A DNA stretch of 64,000 nucleotides from Epinephelus fuscoguttatus (GCF_011397635.1 NC_064775.1:12488952-12552951), one strand, 5' to 3'. Numbered from the stretch's first letter, positions 32,930-45,290 are shown. Notes: generated by a model not told the origin, from the letters alone. Numbers and translations are program-made.

Positions 32930-33589
32930 CCCCCTCCTCTCTCTGTCATTACACGCTGTGTCATAACAGCTCTCCCTCTCTGTTATGAAATTGAATTTCC
33001 AATGAAATCCCTGACCGTTCCCTGTTTTCATCAGACAGACTGGACAGCCAGCTGACCTGTGCAGCGGTCTTGTTTGGTTACATCATGTGGCATAATAATA
33101 GAAGGGTCTAGAGGTCGCCATAGCAGCCTCTCAGTGACCTGGACTCGGCCTTGGTTTGGGTTAAAGCATGAGGTAATAGCCCTCGCAGCAGTAAAGTGAA
33201 GCAGATGGACTTGTAAAGAAGGTCAGGCTTAGATTACTGTATGAGCGTCTAAGAAGAAAAGCAGTGGTGCACTGTAGGTAGGCTGATATTAGTGTTGTCA
33301 ATACTGAATTGAGGGAGAGTCTGCTATGTCTATACAAAGATAAATACGCCGCATGTTCAGGTATCACTACACCTTTTTAAATTAGTTCCAATCTGCAAAG
33401 GCCCAGGTGTCACTGGGGCTAATTAAGCCATGGAAAGCCATGACCACTGTTGTTGGGTCCATTATCAGCATCGTGGATTTGTCCATGGAGGGAGGTGTCG
33501 GCTTAATGGCATATACTCTCACCCACGTTTCTTTCCACTGACACCTAAGCCTTTCGAGATTGGCAGTTGCCCATTTTGCTGGTGTTAAA
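32196..33589. other. Intergenic DNA, no gene recognised
   Basis: Apart from the CTGT microsatellite, nothing recognised; open frames are short and unlike known proteins. Confidence 0.5.
32892..32929 (+). repeat. (CTGT)n microsatellite
   Basis: About 9.5 tetranucleotide units. Confidence 0.95.
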
Positions 33590-34570
33590 TTTGAGTGCTG
33601 CTTTTGACACCGCTGATCACGCCATCGCAATTTATTCCTTTAAGCCCTGAGCTGATGCGTCAGCATCTGCATCTGATTGGTTTTCCTCTCACATGTCAAA
33701 AAGGAAATTTGTAGTCTCCAGTGGGAGCTGTATTTGTTCTCCTGCTTTGGGATGTGGAGTGCCTCAGGGCTTCTTTCTAAGGCCTCGTATATTTTCCTTC
33801 TATATGCTTCTCAACGGCCTCTTTATTCAAGACAGTCCTCCTTCAAAATACGACCACATAGGTTGTTTTTACAAGGAGAAATTAGGACCTATATGTCTGT
33901 TTATTGTCAGGTTTGTTTATTTGTTTGTTTATTTTAAGGATCCCCATTAGCTGAATGCCTTGGCAATCAGCTAGTCTTCCTGGGGTCCACACAAGGTAAC
34001 AATCTCTAGTGGCCATAGTTATTAGTATGGGAGCAAAGAAGGACATTAGGCGATGTAGTATAACGAAGGACAAAGTCTGCCTAGGGTGGGAGGAAGGGGA
34101 GGTGAATAGGTCAACCAAGCACAGGACTTTCATCTAGAGGACTGGTGTACGTGTCCTATGTGAAACTGAGTCAATGTTAAGTTATTTTGACTTCGTACAT
34201 CATGTAAAAAGACATACGTATGATACGTCATGTCACTTTACCTCAGTAATTAAAGTACTTATTTTCAGCCAAACAAGGATTTTTTTCCTAAACTTTACTA
34301 AGGAGTTTTGTTGCCTAAACCTAACCAGATAGTTTTGGTGCATTGTGCCTATATGTTTAAAAACTGTGACGGTCATAACGAGCTATCCATTCATCCACTG
34401 GTGGGTGTGCTAATGTAGGTAATGCTCCTGTGGGTCGTACTTAGAGATAGAGAACATATGACTTGTGTGGTCGTATGGGTTGGAGGACCTGTTGCTTTAT
34501 TCACACCCTTGTTTACTCTTAATTCTATGTGGATGACAGACAACTTTATATTTCAGTGAAGCCTCATATT
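33590..34570 (+). pseudogene. LINE reverse-transcriptase relic, split by later insertions
   Basis: Three reverse-transcriptase blocks remain in order on the plus strand: AFDTADHAI (domain A, about 33,601-33,627), GCGVPQGFFLRPRIFSFYML (domain B, about 33,748-33,810) and FYVDDRQLYISVK (domain C, normally YADD, about 34,517-34,556). Spacing between B and C is expanded by roughly 600 bp of unrelated repeat. Stops and frameshifts separate the blocks, so no enzyme is made. Motif wording (AFDTVDH, GVPQGS-LGP, YADDTQLY) is that of non-LTR retrotransposons of the L2/Rex group; endonuclease and 5' parts were not seen. Confidence 0.8.
33905..34135 (+). repeat. Dispersed repeat inserted in the LINE relic
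   Basis: GGATCCCCATTAGCTGAATG and CTAGTCTTCCTGGGGTCCAC are words I recognise from a teleost LINE 3' region. It lies between RT blocks B and C of the relic. A further repeat-like tract (TTGTTGCCTAAACCTAACC at 34.31 kb) follows it. Confidence 0.55.
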
Positions 34571-34669
34571 ATTGTGACTTTTCTAACATTATCTTTCATG
34601 TTAAATGTGGCAATTATATTAAAATAATATGAATATTTTGGTTATTTTTAGTGATAGTAAAATTAATAT

Positions 34670-34820
34670 CCTCAGGTTTTGGACTGTTGGGTGTACAAAC
34701 AAGTTTGAAGACGTAACCTTGGGCTTTGGATGATGGCCATTTTTTTCTAGACCAAATGATTAACCAGTTAATTGAGACAATTATTGCTTAATTGAAAATG
34801 AAAATAACATTTAGTTGTAG
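34670..34820 (+). repeat. Fragment of the 13.47-kb dispersed repeat family
   Basis: Contains GGTTTTGGACTGTTGGGTG, TCTAGACCAAATGATTAACC and AAATAACATTTAGTTGTAGC in the family order. Confidence 0.6.
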
Positions 34821-35183
34821 CTTTAAAATCAAGGCTTCAACACACCAGCAGCACAGGCCTGTCACAAAGAAGGCTTAAGGGAACTGACGCACATTACACT
34901 TTGTATTATGTTCACATTATTAAACATAATTATGTTTATTCACAACTCTGTTTCAAGTTACCATTCAGCACTTGTATTTGACAGCTGAAACATGAATGAG
35001 TCATTGTTAAGTCAGTCAGCTCGTTGTCAATTACAAACCAGACTTACCTGTCCACTAAATAAACATGGAGTGCTACTGTGTGTATTGCTATGTAAAGTAG
35101 CTTTCAGCATCTGAAGCAAGTGTGACTGTTAAAGTCAAACGGGTGTGAAATACACTTCAACCTGTTCCGAAAGCCTTTGCTTA

Positions 35184-35625
35184 AAGGGACAGTACACCCC
35201 AAAAACAAAAATACAATTTTTCTTCTTACCTGGGCCCTATTTCAGAAAGCAGCTCAACAAACACTGAGCCTAATCCTAATCTTAGATTCGACTGAGCCTG
35301 AGCTGATCAGAATTAGCTCAATCAACTCTGGGTATGTTCAGCCTGAGGGAAGCACATTCATGGAGTATGTTGCCATAGTAACTGACTCAGGTTTATGCTC
35401 AGCTGGCTTTGTGAAAGGGAGTTTCCTTCATCTCAGGCCTAACATACTCAGAGTTTTCACTAATCCCACTTCCTGAAATAGGGCCCTGCAGTGCTATTTA
35501 TCAGTCTAGATTGTTTCGGTGTGAGTTGCAGATTGTTTGTGGAGATGTCTGCCATCTCTTCAATATAATGGAACTAGACGGCACTTGATTTGTTGTGCTC
35601 AAAGCACCAAAAATACATTTCAATC
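35184..35625 (+). mobile_element. Dispersed element interrupted by a MITE
   Basis: Outer sequence starts AAGGGACAGTACACCCCAAA and resumes after the inner MITE with GTGCTATTTATCAGTCTAG, AATGGAACTAGACGGCACTT and GTGCTCAAAGCACCAAAAAT. The last part is found again in reverse complement at 37.04-37.10 kb. Further words of the same family (GTACATCTACTCATGGACAA) appear at 35,788, so the element may extend to about 35.83 kb. Confidence 0.65.
35232..35486. mobile_element. 255-bp MITE with GGGCCCTATTTCAG termini
   Basis: Left end GGGCCCTATTTCAGAAAGCA and right end CACTTCCTGAAATAGGGCCC are near-perfect inverted repeats. The interior (GAGCCTAATCCTAATC, AACATACTCAGAG) is non-coding. It sits inside another dispersed element. 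Confidence 0.85.
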
Positions 35626-35829
35626 AGGAGAGACTCGATTTTTTTTCATAGTAAAAAGAATATTTATTAACATGTGCATATAAGAATGAAAAATATGGAA
35701 AGTCTTTGGCCATTAGACTCCATGGAGATGGTACGATTTAAGGAGGGTGAGGAATCCATAGTCGAATGGGTTAGTTGCAGAAGGAAGTGTACATCTACTC
35801 ATGGACAAGAGGCTCTTTACCATCAAATA

Positions 35830-36930
35830 TTGTGCATGTACACATACAGTAACTCAAATTTGCACTTTTTCTGGAATATGTCACGCAGACTTTGAGTACA
35901 TTTTAAATGCAATGCTTCACAGTAGTTCAGGGGAAGTGTCCCAGGAGGCTCCCTGTAACATGCACTTACAGTGTTGGCATTCATATTGCCAGGCTTCTCT
36001 GCCAGTAAGGCCATATAATTGATCACACTGTTTGAACATTGTGACTGTAATTGTTATCCGTTACAGTCTCATTATCCAAGAGCTTTCATTGAACCCGGTG
36101 ACTGATTGAGCTTTCAACATTAGTCACCTCCTCTTACTGTTATCATGTCACATCAGAAGCTACACCCATACAGTACCAGCATCAACCCAACAACAGTACC
36201 ACACCCTCTGATGCATCTTATGCAACGTTGTGCTATTACCAGCCCTGCTTTAAGATACTTCTCAAAAACAACTCATTACATAACGCTCAAATTAATGACA
36301 GGGCAATGTTCTGAGGGAGTGGGACATGTTGTTGGACACGGGGGTCAAACTATGATTCAAACCAGGGAACTGTGCCAAGACAGTAAGCTGTGAAGTCTGA
36401 TCTTAAATACTGTTAAATGGAACATGAGCTTTGAACCGTCAGTGTAGTCGTTTACCTTGATGAATCTATTTATTGCCTTTACTGTGGAATTCACCTGATA
36501 AACCAAACATACAACCCTGCTGCTTTTTCACCACAAAGGCATCAATTCAGATCATTTACGCCCCTTTGAAATTTTAACGACAGGGTAGGATTGATTTGTT
36601 GAACAAGAAGTTTAACGTGCCTACAGGGACCTGTAAAAAATCCCAGATGCACTCTCTTCATGTTGTTTGTTTCTCTGTGTTAATGGCATGTTTTCCTTTT
36701 CTTCAGGCCAGGACTTTGGCCCCCAGTGCCTGGTGCCAGTATGAGATACTTGGCATGCTCCATAATCCAATGAGCAACTGGATCAACTACAATCTGGTCA
36801 TTTGTAAACAAACATTTACTCACAGTCTTGCTCTGGCTGGACTGTCAGCAGCACTGTCTGCATGTTAATTAGGTCTGTGCATGGAAAGTCATATGTATTT
36901 ATCATTTATGACTTTCCCTACACAGATACA
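35830..36930. other. Intergenic DNA, no gene recognised
   Basis: No protein or RNA gene recognised. Confidence 0.5.
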
Positions 36931-37100
36931 GTTGATGGAAAGAAAATAGCTCCTACATGAAACTGCTCACAACAGGGTCTGTGGATTATCTTGAGTTACC
37001 GAGTTGTGATTTCTAGAAAGAGACATTGCTGTTAAGTATTTCAAATGTATTTTTTGGTGCTTTGAGCACCACAAGCTAAGTGCCATCTAGTTCCATTACA
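36931..37100 (-). repeat. Inverted fragment of the 35.2-kb element
   Basis: Reads GTGCTTTGAGCACCACAAGC and AAGTGCCATCTAGTTCCATT, the reverse complement of the 3' part of the element at 35.57-35.62 kb. It continues leftward with ATGAAACTGCTCACAACAGG and GGATTATCTTGAGTTACCG, which I recognise as inner parts of the same family that the 35-kb copy lacks. Confidence 0.7.
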
Positions 37101-37334
37101 CGTCCAGTCGTAGGCACATAATGAGACAATAAGAACCTGGGCAGAGCTATGCAAAAGGCCCCACCGCTTCTCCTGCACGGTAGCAAGACATTGACACTGT
37201 TGTGTTTTTTTTTCTTTGTGGTTGTTTTGCCTGTTTGGTTTTTTTTTGTAGTTTTTTAGTTTCCTTGCATTTGCTCTGCATCTCTTTTTGGTTTTTTGTG
37301 TCCCTTTGAGTCTCATCCTGGTTGGTAATTTTAA

Positions 37335-37862
37335 GACGCATTCACACCAGGATAGTCCAGGGGGACTTGGTTCGAAAAATTTCACACCTTCATTTGATTT
37401 GGTTCACTTTCACACTGCACTTTTAGAAGTGGACCAAACTGCCTGGACAACGTCACACACGCTATATTGCTCGAAACGACCACTGACCGGGAAGAAAAAA
37501 AGCATGACGAAGAAGAAAACGCCGCTCATCAATTGGCCAGGAGGAAAATGAAAATCCATCCCCTTCAGCCGGCTTGTTAACTGCGATATATAGTCCTCTG
37601 ATCATATATCAATAAGCACCTGCACCTCCTCGCTACTCCACGTCTGCCCACGAGACATATTCCAGCTTTTTCTTTTTTTTTTTTTTACCTCTGTTAAGCC
37701 CAGTTCGCACTGTTGGCTTTGGGTTTTTTTCTACCCACTGCGCTCTACGTCACTTCCCCTCTTTGGTTCACTTCCTCTCTTTGGTTCACTGGATAGTTTG
37801 TTTGCATTTCGTTTAAAGTGGACCAAATAGCGCCAGTTTGAATGCAGTCTCACCTGCCCTCC
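37335..37862. repeat. Probable non-autonomous transposon ending in GTGGACCAAA words
   Basis: Left part has CATTCACACCAGGATAGTCC and AGAAGTGGACCAAACTG; right part has TTTAAAGTGGACCAAATAGC and GTTTGAATGCAGTCTCACC. The paired wording suggests one element of about 530 bp, but exact ends were not fixed. Confidence 0.45.
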
Positions 37863-40307
37863 ATCCCAACCTATGTGGACTTCCTTGCTCTCTTTACTAC
37901 CCATTGCATGACATTGTCCACCATGAAACAGGATCCTAATAGACTTTACAGTGACGTTGTTTCTATGGTGTTGGCATCATTTTAGCACATTCTGTGCCAT
38001 CACAACATAATGCAGTTTAAGAAGGTCATGGTCATTTTTCTGAGAGACCAGGCTGATTAGAGAGCAGGTTGTTCAGTTAGCTGTTTCCATAACAATAAGC
38101 TGGCTGAAACCCTGTTCACCTCACAGCTGTGACTTTCTCAGAAAGACGAAGACAAGCATCAAATCCATGTTTTGCTGGAGGAAAAGATCACTTTGAAAGT
38201 TGACTGCAAAACAGCTATCTCACCGCTTGACTCAAAACACACGCAGGCGTGTCTTATTTAGTGTTGTAAGCACGAGGCACGAAATGAAAGGTCACACTCT
38301 GTTTACAGCACACTTGCCATTAATTCTTCAATAATCTCATGTTTATGTTGTTTGTCGGACACCTTCCTGCAGCCTATCACAGCTAACCAAAGCAGTTGTT
38401 CCACATGCAGACAGCACAGAGACTATGCGGGTCTCTTGCACAGGGCTGGATTTGGTGGTAAGGTTTTGGGTAGAGCATCTTTGCGTGCCACCGCCCTCCA
38501 TTAAGCCCCTCTGAATGTCTGCGAATCTGTCCTGTTCTGTAAGCTTTAGCCTCGTGGCTGGCATGTTTGCCGGATGATTTACTTGGCTGCTGTGCACGCA
38601 AACATGCCCCCAGTGTGAACTCGGTTCGTAGGGTGTCGTTGTGCTGCTGAATGAGATTTCTATAGGTGCTAACTATTCCCACTAATAGGATTGGGCCTGT
38701 TTTTGAACTCCTGCAGACAGCTGCTGGTGAAAAGTTCATATGGGGCATATGGGAGGCAGTTGCACTGTGGAATAACACTCCTGTGTGTGCCTGGTGAAAA
38801 AAGCCATACCAGTTCACAGGATGTAGGTGACTCAGCTTGCTTGACTAAACTAACAGAACCGTGTTTCTGATACATAAAAAAAACTCATATTTGTGACTCT
38901 TCTCTTCCAAATAAGAGCAGCTTTACCTCTTGTCTCATATAATTTCAACTGAATTTAGCCCAACGTGACATTAACACAAGAATGTATTTCAGGTCTCAAA
39001 TGTAAGGTTACGTAATGTACTGTACAGTATGTTCAACTGGAACACAAAGCAAACTGGTTGCAACATATCTTGTATTCAACAGTGGTTATATGCATAGGCT
39101 TACATTTGTCTCGTGCGCTTTCTGTGTGCACACTTCCACTTTTGCCTTCAACACACTGATATGTTTATGTGGTAATCTTACAAGCAACGGCCCACTGATA
39201 CCTGATGATGTAGACATTCTGAGTGTTTATGAGCAGTCTGACCCACACCCGTACGAGCCCACAGAGGAGATGCTTGGGGGCAGCTTATAATTCAAACAGG
39301 ACGGGTCCATGAATAGAAGCCTTCGGAAAGAAATATTGACCTCATCTGCACGTCAATAACACACAAACATAAAACGGAAATGCGTCAGCGGTGCATTTTC
39401 AGCAAACATGAGGGGGAATTTCCATAGATGGAGCTGATTCTATGATGGCAACACTTAATGGCACTGGTTAACAACGCATGAGGTGTGTGTGTGTTTCCAC
39501 TGTGAGTGTGTGCTCAGCATGCGTAAGCTGAGTTGGCCTTTATCTTTGTTGTGTGACGGTAAAAGCTCGGTTATTGATTATAAAAGTGCATACGTCAGGT
39601 CCCAGTGAGCTCAGACGAGATGAATGAACTTAAAACTCATGTGTCACAGAGGTGTGTACACAGGTTTTTTTTTAATTCGAGCACAGTTTGGATATACAGT
39701 GTGCGGCACCAGGAAGGCCGTATCATTAAGCTGTTTGTTTGAGTGCAAGTCAGTGTTGACATCAGTGCGTGTGTGTGTGCGTTGCACTGTGGCCCAGGTA
39801 ACAGAGGGACGTGTACTTTCTGATAGATTAAGCTTTACATAACACCACATTCCACCCAGCAGGTAAACAAGCACCGAGACTAAGGTCAAAAACAGCGAGG
39901 CTCGACTACGGAGCCAGACGCTGGAGGCTGCTGGAGCTGATCTGAGCCACAGTGACCCACATGCATACAAACTCAAGCTGTCATTAAAATCTGAATGGCT
40001 TAGAAAGCTCAGTAATCAACCAGAACTGCAAGCACCCATTTGCGTAGTCAGTTAATTGCCACTGTACTACAGTGACAGTCAACACTGGAGGTCGAGGAAT
40101 GCTGGAAGAATGTTTGGAAGACTGAAATATGCTGCAAACAAGCCAAAAAGGTCTGCACGGTTTTACTGCAGTTGAAATATCTTCAGTCATATATACATAT
40201 ATCTGAATATGTATTCACTCCTGTGTTGAGCAGAATCCATGACTTGCAAATGAGGTTGCTTCTTTACATTCAAAGTCAGCAAATCCTTTGTGTTTTACAA
40301 ACAATGG
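37863..40307. other. Intergenic DNA, no gene recognised
   Basis: The longest frames (144 and 110 codons, minus strand) have no recognisable domain and no splice or promoter context. No repeat with clear ends. Confidence 0.5.
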
Positions 40308-40725
40308 AGCAGTGGCGCTCCCAAAAAATTGTCATAGGGGCGGCCAGATGGAGCTACTGGAAATCATGGGGTGGCACCAAAACCAAAAGTCACAACAGGA
40401 TTTCAGGAATTTTATCATGCTGTTGAAGTATATAGGCGAGTTGAAACTCAGAATGAGAGTTAAGAATTTGCATACTGATATACTTTGGCTTCTCATTTTA
40501 TAGTTAATGTCAGTACCAGTAACAAGCCTTCTCGAGTTTAAGGGAGACTCGTGGGTACCCGTAGAACCCATTTTTATTCTGTTATCTTGAGATGAGCGTT
40601 TGAGGGACCCCTTTGAAAATGGCCATGCCAGTTGTTCCCTCGCCAAAATGTAGCCTAAATTTGGAGTATTATTGAGCCCATTTCCTGGCAAGCCATGCTC
40701 ACATGGTAGGTACCAATGTATATAT
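40308..40725 (+). repeat. Dispersed repeat, copy A (inverted partner at 62.2-62.65 kb)
   Basis: Words GCAGTGGCGCTCCCAAAAAA, GGGTGGCACCAAAACCAAAA, TCATGCTGTTGAAGTATATA and GAAAATGGCCATGCCAGTTG occur here in plus order and in reverse-complement order at the partner copy. Confidence 0.8.
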
Positions 40726-40924
40726 TAGGTTAGCTAGTTTCACAAGATACCAGTGCCTTCATACTTAAAAAATGAGCCTGCCACACCCTCATGAAGACAG
40801 CAATATTGGCCTTCAATTATCTATCACAAGGGGGTCCAGTGGAGGAGCCAGCAATTGTATCTGTAATGGAGTCCTGCATACTTCTCGATACACTTCTTCC
40901 ACCACTGGTCAAACTGCCTTTTAA

Positions 40925-41095
40925 AGGAGCATTTGGGGAAAATAATACGCTTAGAGAGAGAGGATCAATACTACTCTTATGTCTGTGCGCTAAATATGAA
41001 GCTAATCCAGGAGAAATCTATTTTAGTTTAGCATTAAGACTTAAAGCAGGGGGAAACAACGAGCCTGCCTCTGTTCAAAAGTTAAAATTGTGTTA
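40925..41095 (+). repeat. Teleost 'TTAGCATAAAGACTGGAA' family, copy 1
   Basis: Contains AAATATGAAGCTAATCCAGG, AGTTTAGCATTAAGACTTAA and AGGGGGAAACAACGAGCCTG. The second half matches the tandem copies at 46.85-47.04 kb. Confidence 0.6.
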
Positions 41096-42266
41096 TTCAT
41101 GAAAGTTTTACGAAGCACCCTGCGTCCAGAGCTGTGGCTAGTAAAAGGTTACATGCCAGCAGTTCGTGTTGAACTTTAAGAGGATAGTTTTCCTCATTTG
41201 GCAATGCAGTGAGTACCAGAAGTTCATAAAAGTCAGGGTTTAATAAGGAATTTGAAGGATGCACACAAAGCCTGAGGTCTAACAGGAGTGAGCATGTAAT
41301 AATTCTTCTCTTCATTCATTCAATCGCAACACACTCATGCCAATGGAAAGATAAGATAAGATAAACTTTACTGTACCCTGAGGGGAAACTTGGCTCAGAC
41401 TCAGGGCTGCTGCTGTTAAAAGAAACATCAGAACAGGGTTTAACCCACACGGACAGACAGGGTACATTACAAGGCAGCAAGCTGATTACATTCATGTTAA
41501 ACACACAGACGGTCCACATTTAAGCATTAGTCAGAGTGTTAAGGCTTGAATGTATACTGACGCAAACCTAAAGGCCCGGAATAGGCTCAGGCAGCTATGG
41601 TGCTGCTTTCACAGCTTTCCTTTACAGATGCAGAAGCCTCACTAATACATTTAAAGAGATAAGATTAGAGGAATGTATAGGGGAGAAAATAAGATTTGGA
41701 CTCAGGCCAAAACTGGAGGGACGACACTATATGTAGCTCTCAGTCTCACAGGCCAAGGCAATACGTTTCACTTGTTCTTTGATCTATCAGGTATTAAAGT
41801 CAAGATTAAAAATTCATTTTTGGCGAGAAATCAATATAAATCCCTATGGTGTTTGTTTTGACATGTGTATACCAGAAACAAGAAATTTAAATTCCATGTA
41901 CCTTTCATCTCTCATCTCGCACAATGTACGTCACCTACACCAGCTAGCTAGGTAACTTAGCCATGTTCGTCTCACAAATTTAACGTTAGCTTATATGATG
42001 TGTTTTATCCAGTGACTTTTTTTTCCAGGTCTTTCTATCAGTTGAGATGTGAAAGACTCAAGTGAGACCCTTTCGTGTGAGTACATCCTGGTATCGTAAC
42101 TTAAGCTAGAGAGAAAGCTACGACGTCGTCTACGTGACTCGTGTAGTTGTTATATATGTTACATTTCAACAGTTTTACAACAAACTATGACTTTTTGGAC
42201 TTGCAAAATCATATCTTGAAATTGACAAACATCATGTGAGTAATACTTTTTTTTTCTGGAAATAAG
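41096..42266. other. Intergenic DNA, no gene recognised
   Basis: A GATAAGATAAGATAAACTTT tract at 41.35 kb resembles the 3' end of a LINE. Otherwise nothing recognised. Confidence 0.45.
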
Positions 42267-42274
42267 GTCCCATG

Positions 42275-43531
42275 CAGTGCTTAATTTGTAAAATTAGAAG
42301 TAGGGGAACACTTTGGGCCTCTGAGAGAGCAGTGTTCCCCCACTTCCAAAAGTGGGGGAACACTTTTTTAAGCGGCACCTGAGCCGCTTCACTGTGCGAC
42401 TCCGAATGGAATGGTTGTGACATCTAGTGTTGTCACCGTACCAAAATTGGGACCCATGGTACGATACCAGTGACAGTATCACGGTTCTGAGTAGTATCAC
42501 AATACCACAGCAAAAATGAGGCAGATGTGCCTTTTGTCATTTATAAAAAGATAAATCACTTTTCTATAATACATCAATGATATTTCAGTGGAATAAATTA
42601 CTTATTGACTTATTCATACTTCAAAAACAGCATCAATAAGTGATTAATATGGGGGGGATCAAAATAAAATAAATAAATAAAATAAAAATCAACCAGCCAC
42701 CCTCCTCCCCTGACAAGTAAAGAAATTCTCTTCGGTGCCGTTTGTGGGCCGTTACCTGCCACAAAGAGAGAAATGTGAACGGCTCATTTCTCCTCTGACA
42801 CGCTACATACCTGTGTGCCGCCACAGCTTGGTTGTCCAGGTACTACTGGGCAGTCATGGCGCCAACAAAAGAGGAAATTAGGCTACTGGACCTGAAGTCG
42901 GACTTCTCTGTCGCCGGTAAGCTGTTATCTTGCGCCGCGGAGGTGCCGTAGGCTATTTGACCACTGTATTCCTGTCTGTGACCCCCGTTCAACCCACAAC
43001 CGGCAGGATTCGCCTTTCGTTTCTGCTGCTGGTTGAAATCTGTACTCGAACAGTGAGCTGAATGATTTATTTTGCTCACACAAACTATTTTTAGTCACAA
43101 ATGCGAGTAAAATCCTCGCACGTAGAGCTCTGTGGAAAACAAATCACTGCCGACAAGTAAAAAGAAATAAATAATAACTTTCACTGCTCAAAGATACTCA
43201 CATGTCTGGAAAACAAACCACTACAGCAGCATATTGAGTGCCAGGTGGCCAGCGCGCGCCGTTATTGACCAGCGCGCTCCGTTATTGGACGGCGCATGGA
43301 CACTCACCCTCTTGTGATTGGACTTTGAACTTATCCCACAGTAGTGGTACGTTAGGCACCGTAGTACTACGGTACTCCACCCTGCAACACTAGTGACATC
43401 AGTCAATACTGTATGTAGTTTTTAGATGTGAAAAGTTCTAGACCCATGCAAATTAGTTCCGGAAAGCACCTGCAAGGCCTTTTCTGAAAAGATCCTGCGT
43501 TCCAGTACGTTCCGGCTCAAATTAAGCACTG
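42275..43531. mobile_element. Outer hAT-like element (CAGTGCTTAATTTG termini)
   Basis: Left end CAGTGCTTAATTTG and right end CAAATTAAGCACTG are perfect 14-bp inverted repeats. Flanking 8-mers are GTCCCATG (42,267-42,274) and GTGCCATG (43,532-43,539), matching at seven of eight positions, as expected for an aged hAT target duplication. Most of its length is a second element inserted inside; without it the outer element is only about 280 bp, so it is non-autonomous. Confidence 0.85.
42425..43392. mobile_element. Inner hAT element (968 bp) with perfect 8-bp target duplication
   Basis: Starts TAGTGTTGTCACCGTACC and ends GGTACTCCACCCTGCAACACTA; the outer 8 bp are perfect inverted repeats and a GGTACC-type half follows on each side. 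The 8-bp repeat GTGACATC occurs immediately before (42,417-42,424) and after (43,393-43,400). No transposase frame is left. It contains a short tandem repeat, CAGCGCGC-CCGTTATTG, twice at 43.25-43.29 kb. Confidence 0.92.
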
Positions 43532-43539
43532 GTGCCATG

Positions 43540-44768
43540 GTTGTCCACTGGAAGGGGAGGGACTCTGCCTCTGAATACTGATGTTTTTCAGTGGGTATTA
43601 ATGTTCAGTTCCGTAATTTTGGTCCTGCACTGTAAGTGGTGCAATATCTGTGTTGACGGCTGGAAAAAAATGTTCATTCTCCTCCACTGAAGTTGGTGTA
43701 GCAGTTATATTTACGTTACCTAGCTAGTGGATGTAGCAGTGTCTATTTAAAAGTTTACTGGGCACCAGACAAGTAGTTTGTGTTGTTAGCTTGCTGCTAG
43801 ATGAAACACACAAAGGCTACTGTGTACTCATTTCTATTTTTGATGCTTTATTGATTGATTAAGACTGATACATTGCAATATATTTGGACTGAAGCTGCAG
43901 GCTGCAAGAAAATCCAGAGTAAAAGTAGTGCTGAAACTGCTGCAGTTAACAATAAAATATAAATAATGCAGATGGAATTACATTTATGCATGATTCTGTA
44001 AAAACCAGTGTGTGTTTGAGTGTGTTTTGCAGCTTTTAGGTCACCAGCAGTATCATCCCAAAGCCAGTGAGTCAGATTGGCTGTGTGCTGAGGGCCGCCC
44101 TCAATGTTAAACTGCCATGCTCCGCATTATAGGCTTAAGATAATGCCTCATTAGCATCAGTGTCTCACTGACTCCGCTCTGAAACACCATCCTCCTCCAC
44201 TACAGAGGACCTGTTAGCATCACCGCCAACCACGCAGAGCCAGACGAAAGAGGAGCATGTGACGCACATGAAAAAGGAATGTCACGTCACCCACTGTTCA
44301 GAAATGCTGAGTGTATAGTTTAGTGTGTACATGTATGTAAAAAACACAGCTGCATAAAAAAAATCCCACTGCAGTCATGTTATAAATATTCCAAATCTAA
44401 ATGTGAAGCTTCTTCAGAACCACCTAAACTAATCAGGCTTTGTTTTTGCATTTTCTAAATAACCGGAGCATCTTAAGGGTGTGTTCGCATCAAGCATGTT
44501 TGGTGTGGTTTGCAAATTCCTCAGCGTTTCCTCCGTGTGAAAACAGTTCCGTAACACTGGCGGCACAAATTACCTCACACCTGCACACTGTAGTACGTTA
44601 GGAGTGAGAACATTACACACACACACTTCAGAAAATAACCCAAAATACAGAGTGCAAACTGTGATCACAGATAGTAAGGTGTCTTTAGTAAGTCTCTGTG
44701 AAATAGCTCTCTAAGGATCTCGTTACAGCTCTGTGTCTTGAACATTGTTTGCTCTCAGGCAGTAAAGG

Positions 44769-44769
<1 letters not shown>
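43540..44769. other. Intergenic DNA, no gene recognised
   Basis: A slightly GC-richer, repeat-free piece at 44.05-44.28 kb could be conserved non-coding DNA. No frame recognised. Confidence 0.4.
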
Positions 44770-44807
<38 letters not shown>

Positions 44808-44811
44808 CACA
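44770..44811 (+). repeat. (CA)n microsatellite
   Basis: About 21 CA units with one GC interruption near 44,801. Confidence 0.95.
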
Positions 44812-45117
44812 GATGGAAACATGGATAAGCTCACAGACATGTGCATGACTGTATGTGTGCATCAAAGTCACCATAACTCCTAATCTCACATTGCGTGTTT
44901 TGGTTTTTGATTGTGATAGTGGATGCCGTGCTTAAAACTCAGATGTCATGAACAGGCAGTGTTTCCTGACACGGATCAGAGGGCTAACAGTGTGTGATGG
45001 GTTTTTATATTTTCATGCCTCTTTTCCATGAATTTAAAGAGATTTTGATAATTACAGAAAATAGCAATTTGCTTTTTATGATAAGTAATGGAATAAATAC
45101 ATAACAATTAACGTGGT

Positions 45118-45290
45118 CCTTGAACCCTTGCCATGGTGATGGCAGTGTGGGTTGGTCTGACAGTCTACACTAAAATATCTCACTAACTTTTTGATGGACT
45201 GCTATTACATTTTGTACAGATATTCATAGTCTCAGGAGGAAAAATCCTACTGATGTTGGTGAGCCCTTTACTTTTCCTCTGGCCCCAACA
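45118..45290 (-). repeat. Fragment of the 'ATGCTAACATG' repeat family, 3' part
   Basis: Reverse orientation; contains TTTTTGATGGACTGCTATTA, TTTGTACAGATATTCATAGT and AATCCTACTGATGTTGGTGA, which I recognise as the distal part of the family represented by 9.51-9.84 kb. Confidence 0.6.
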
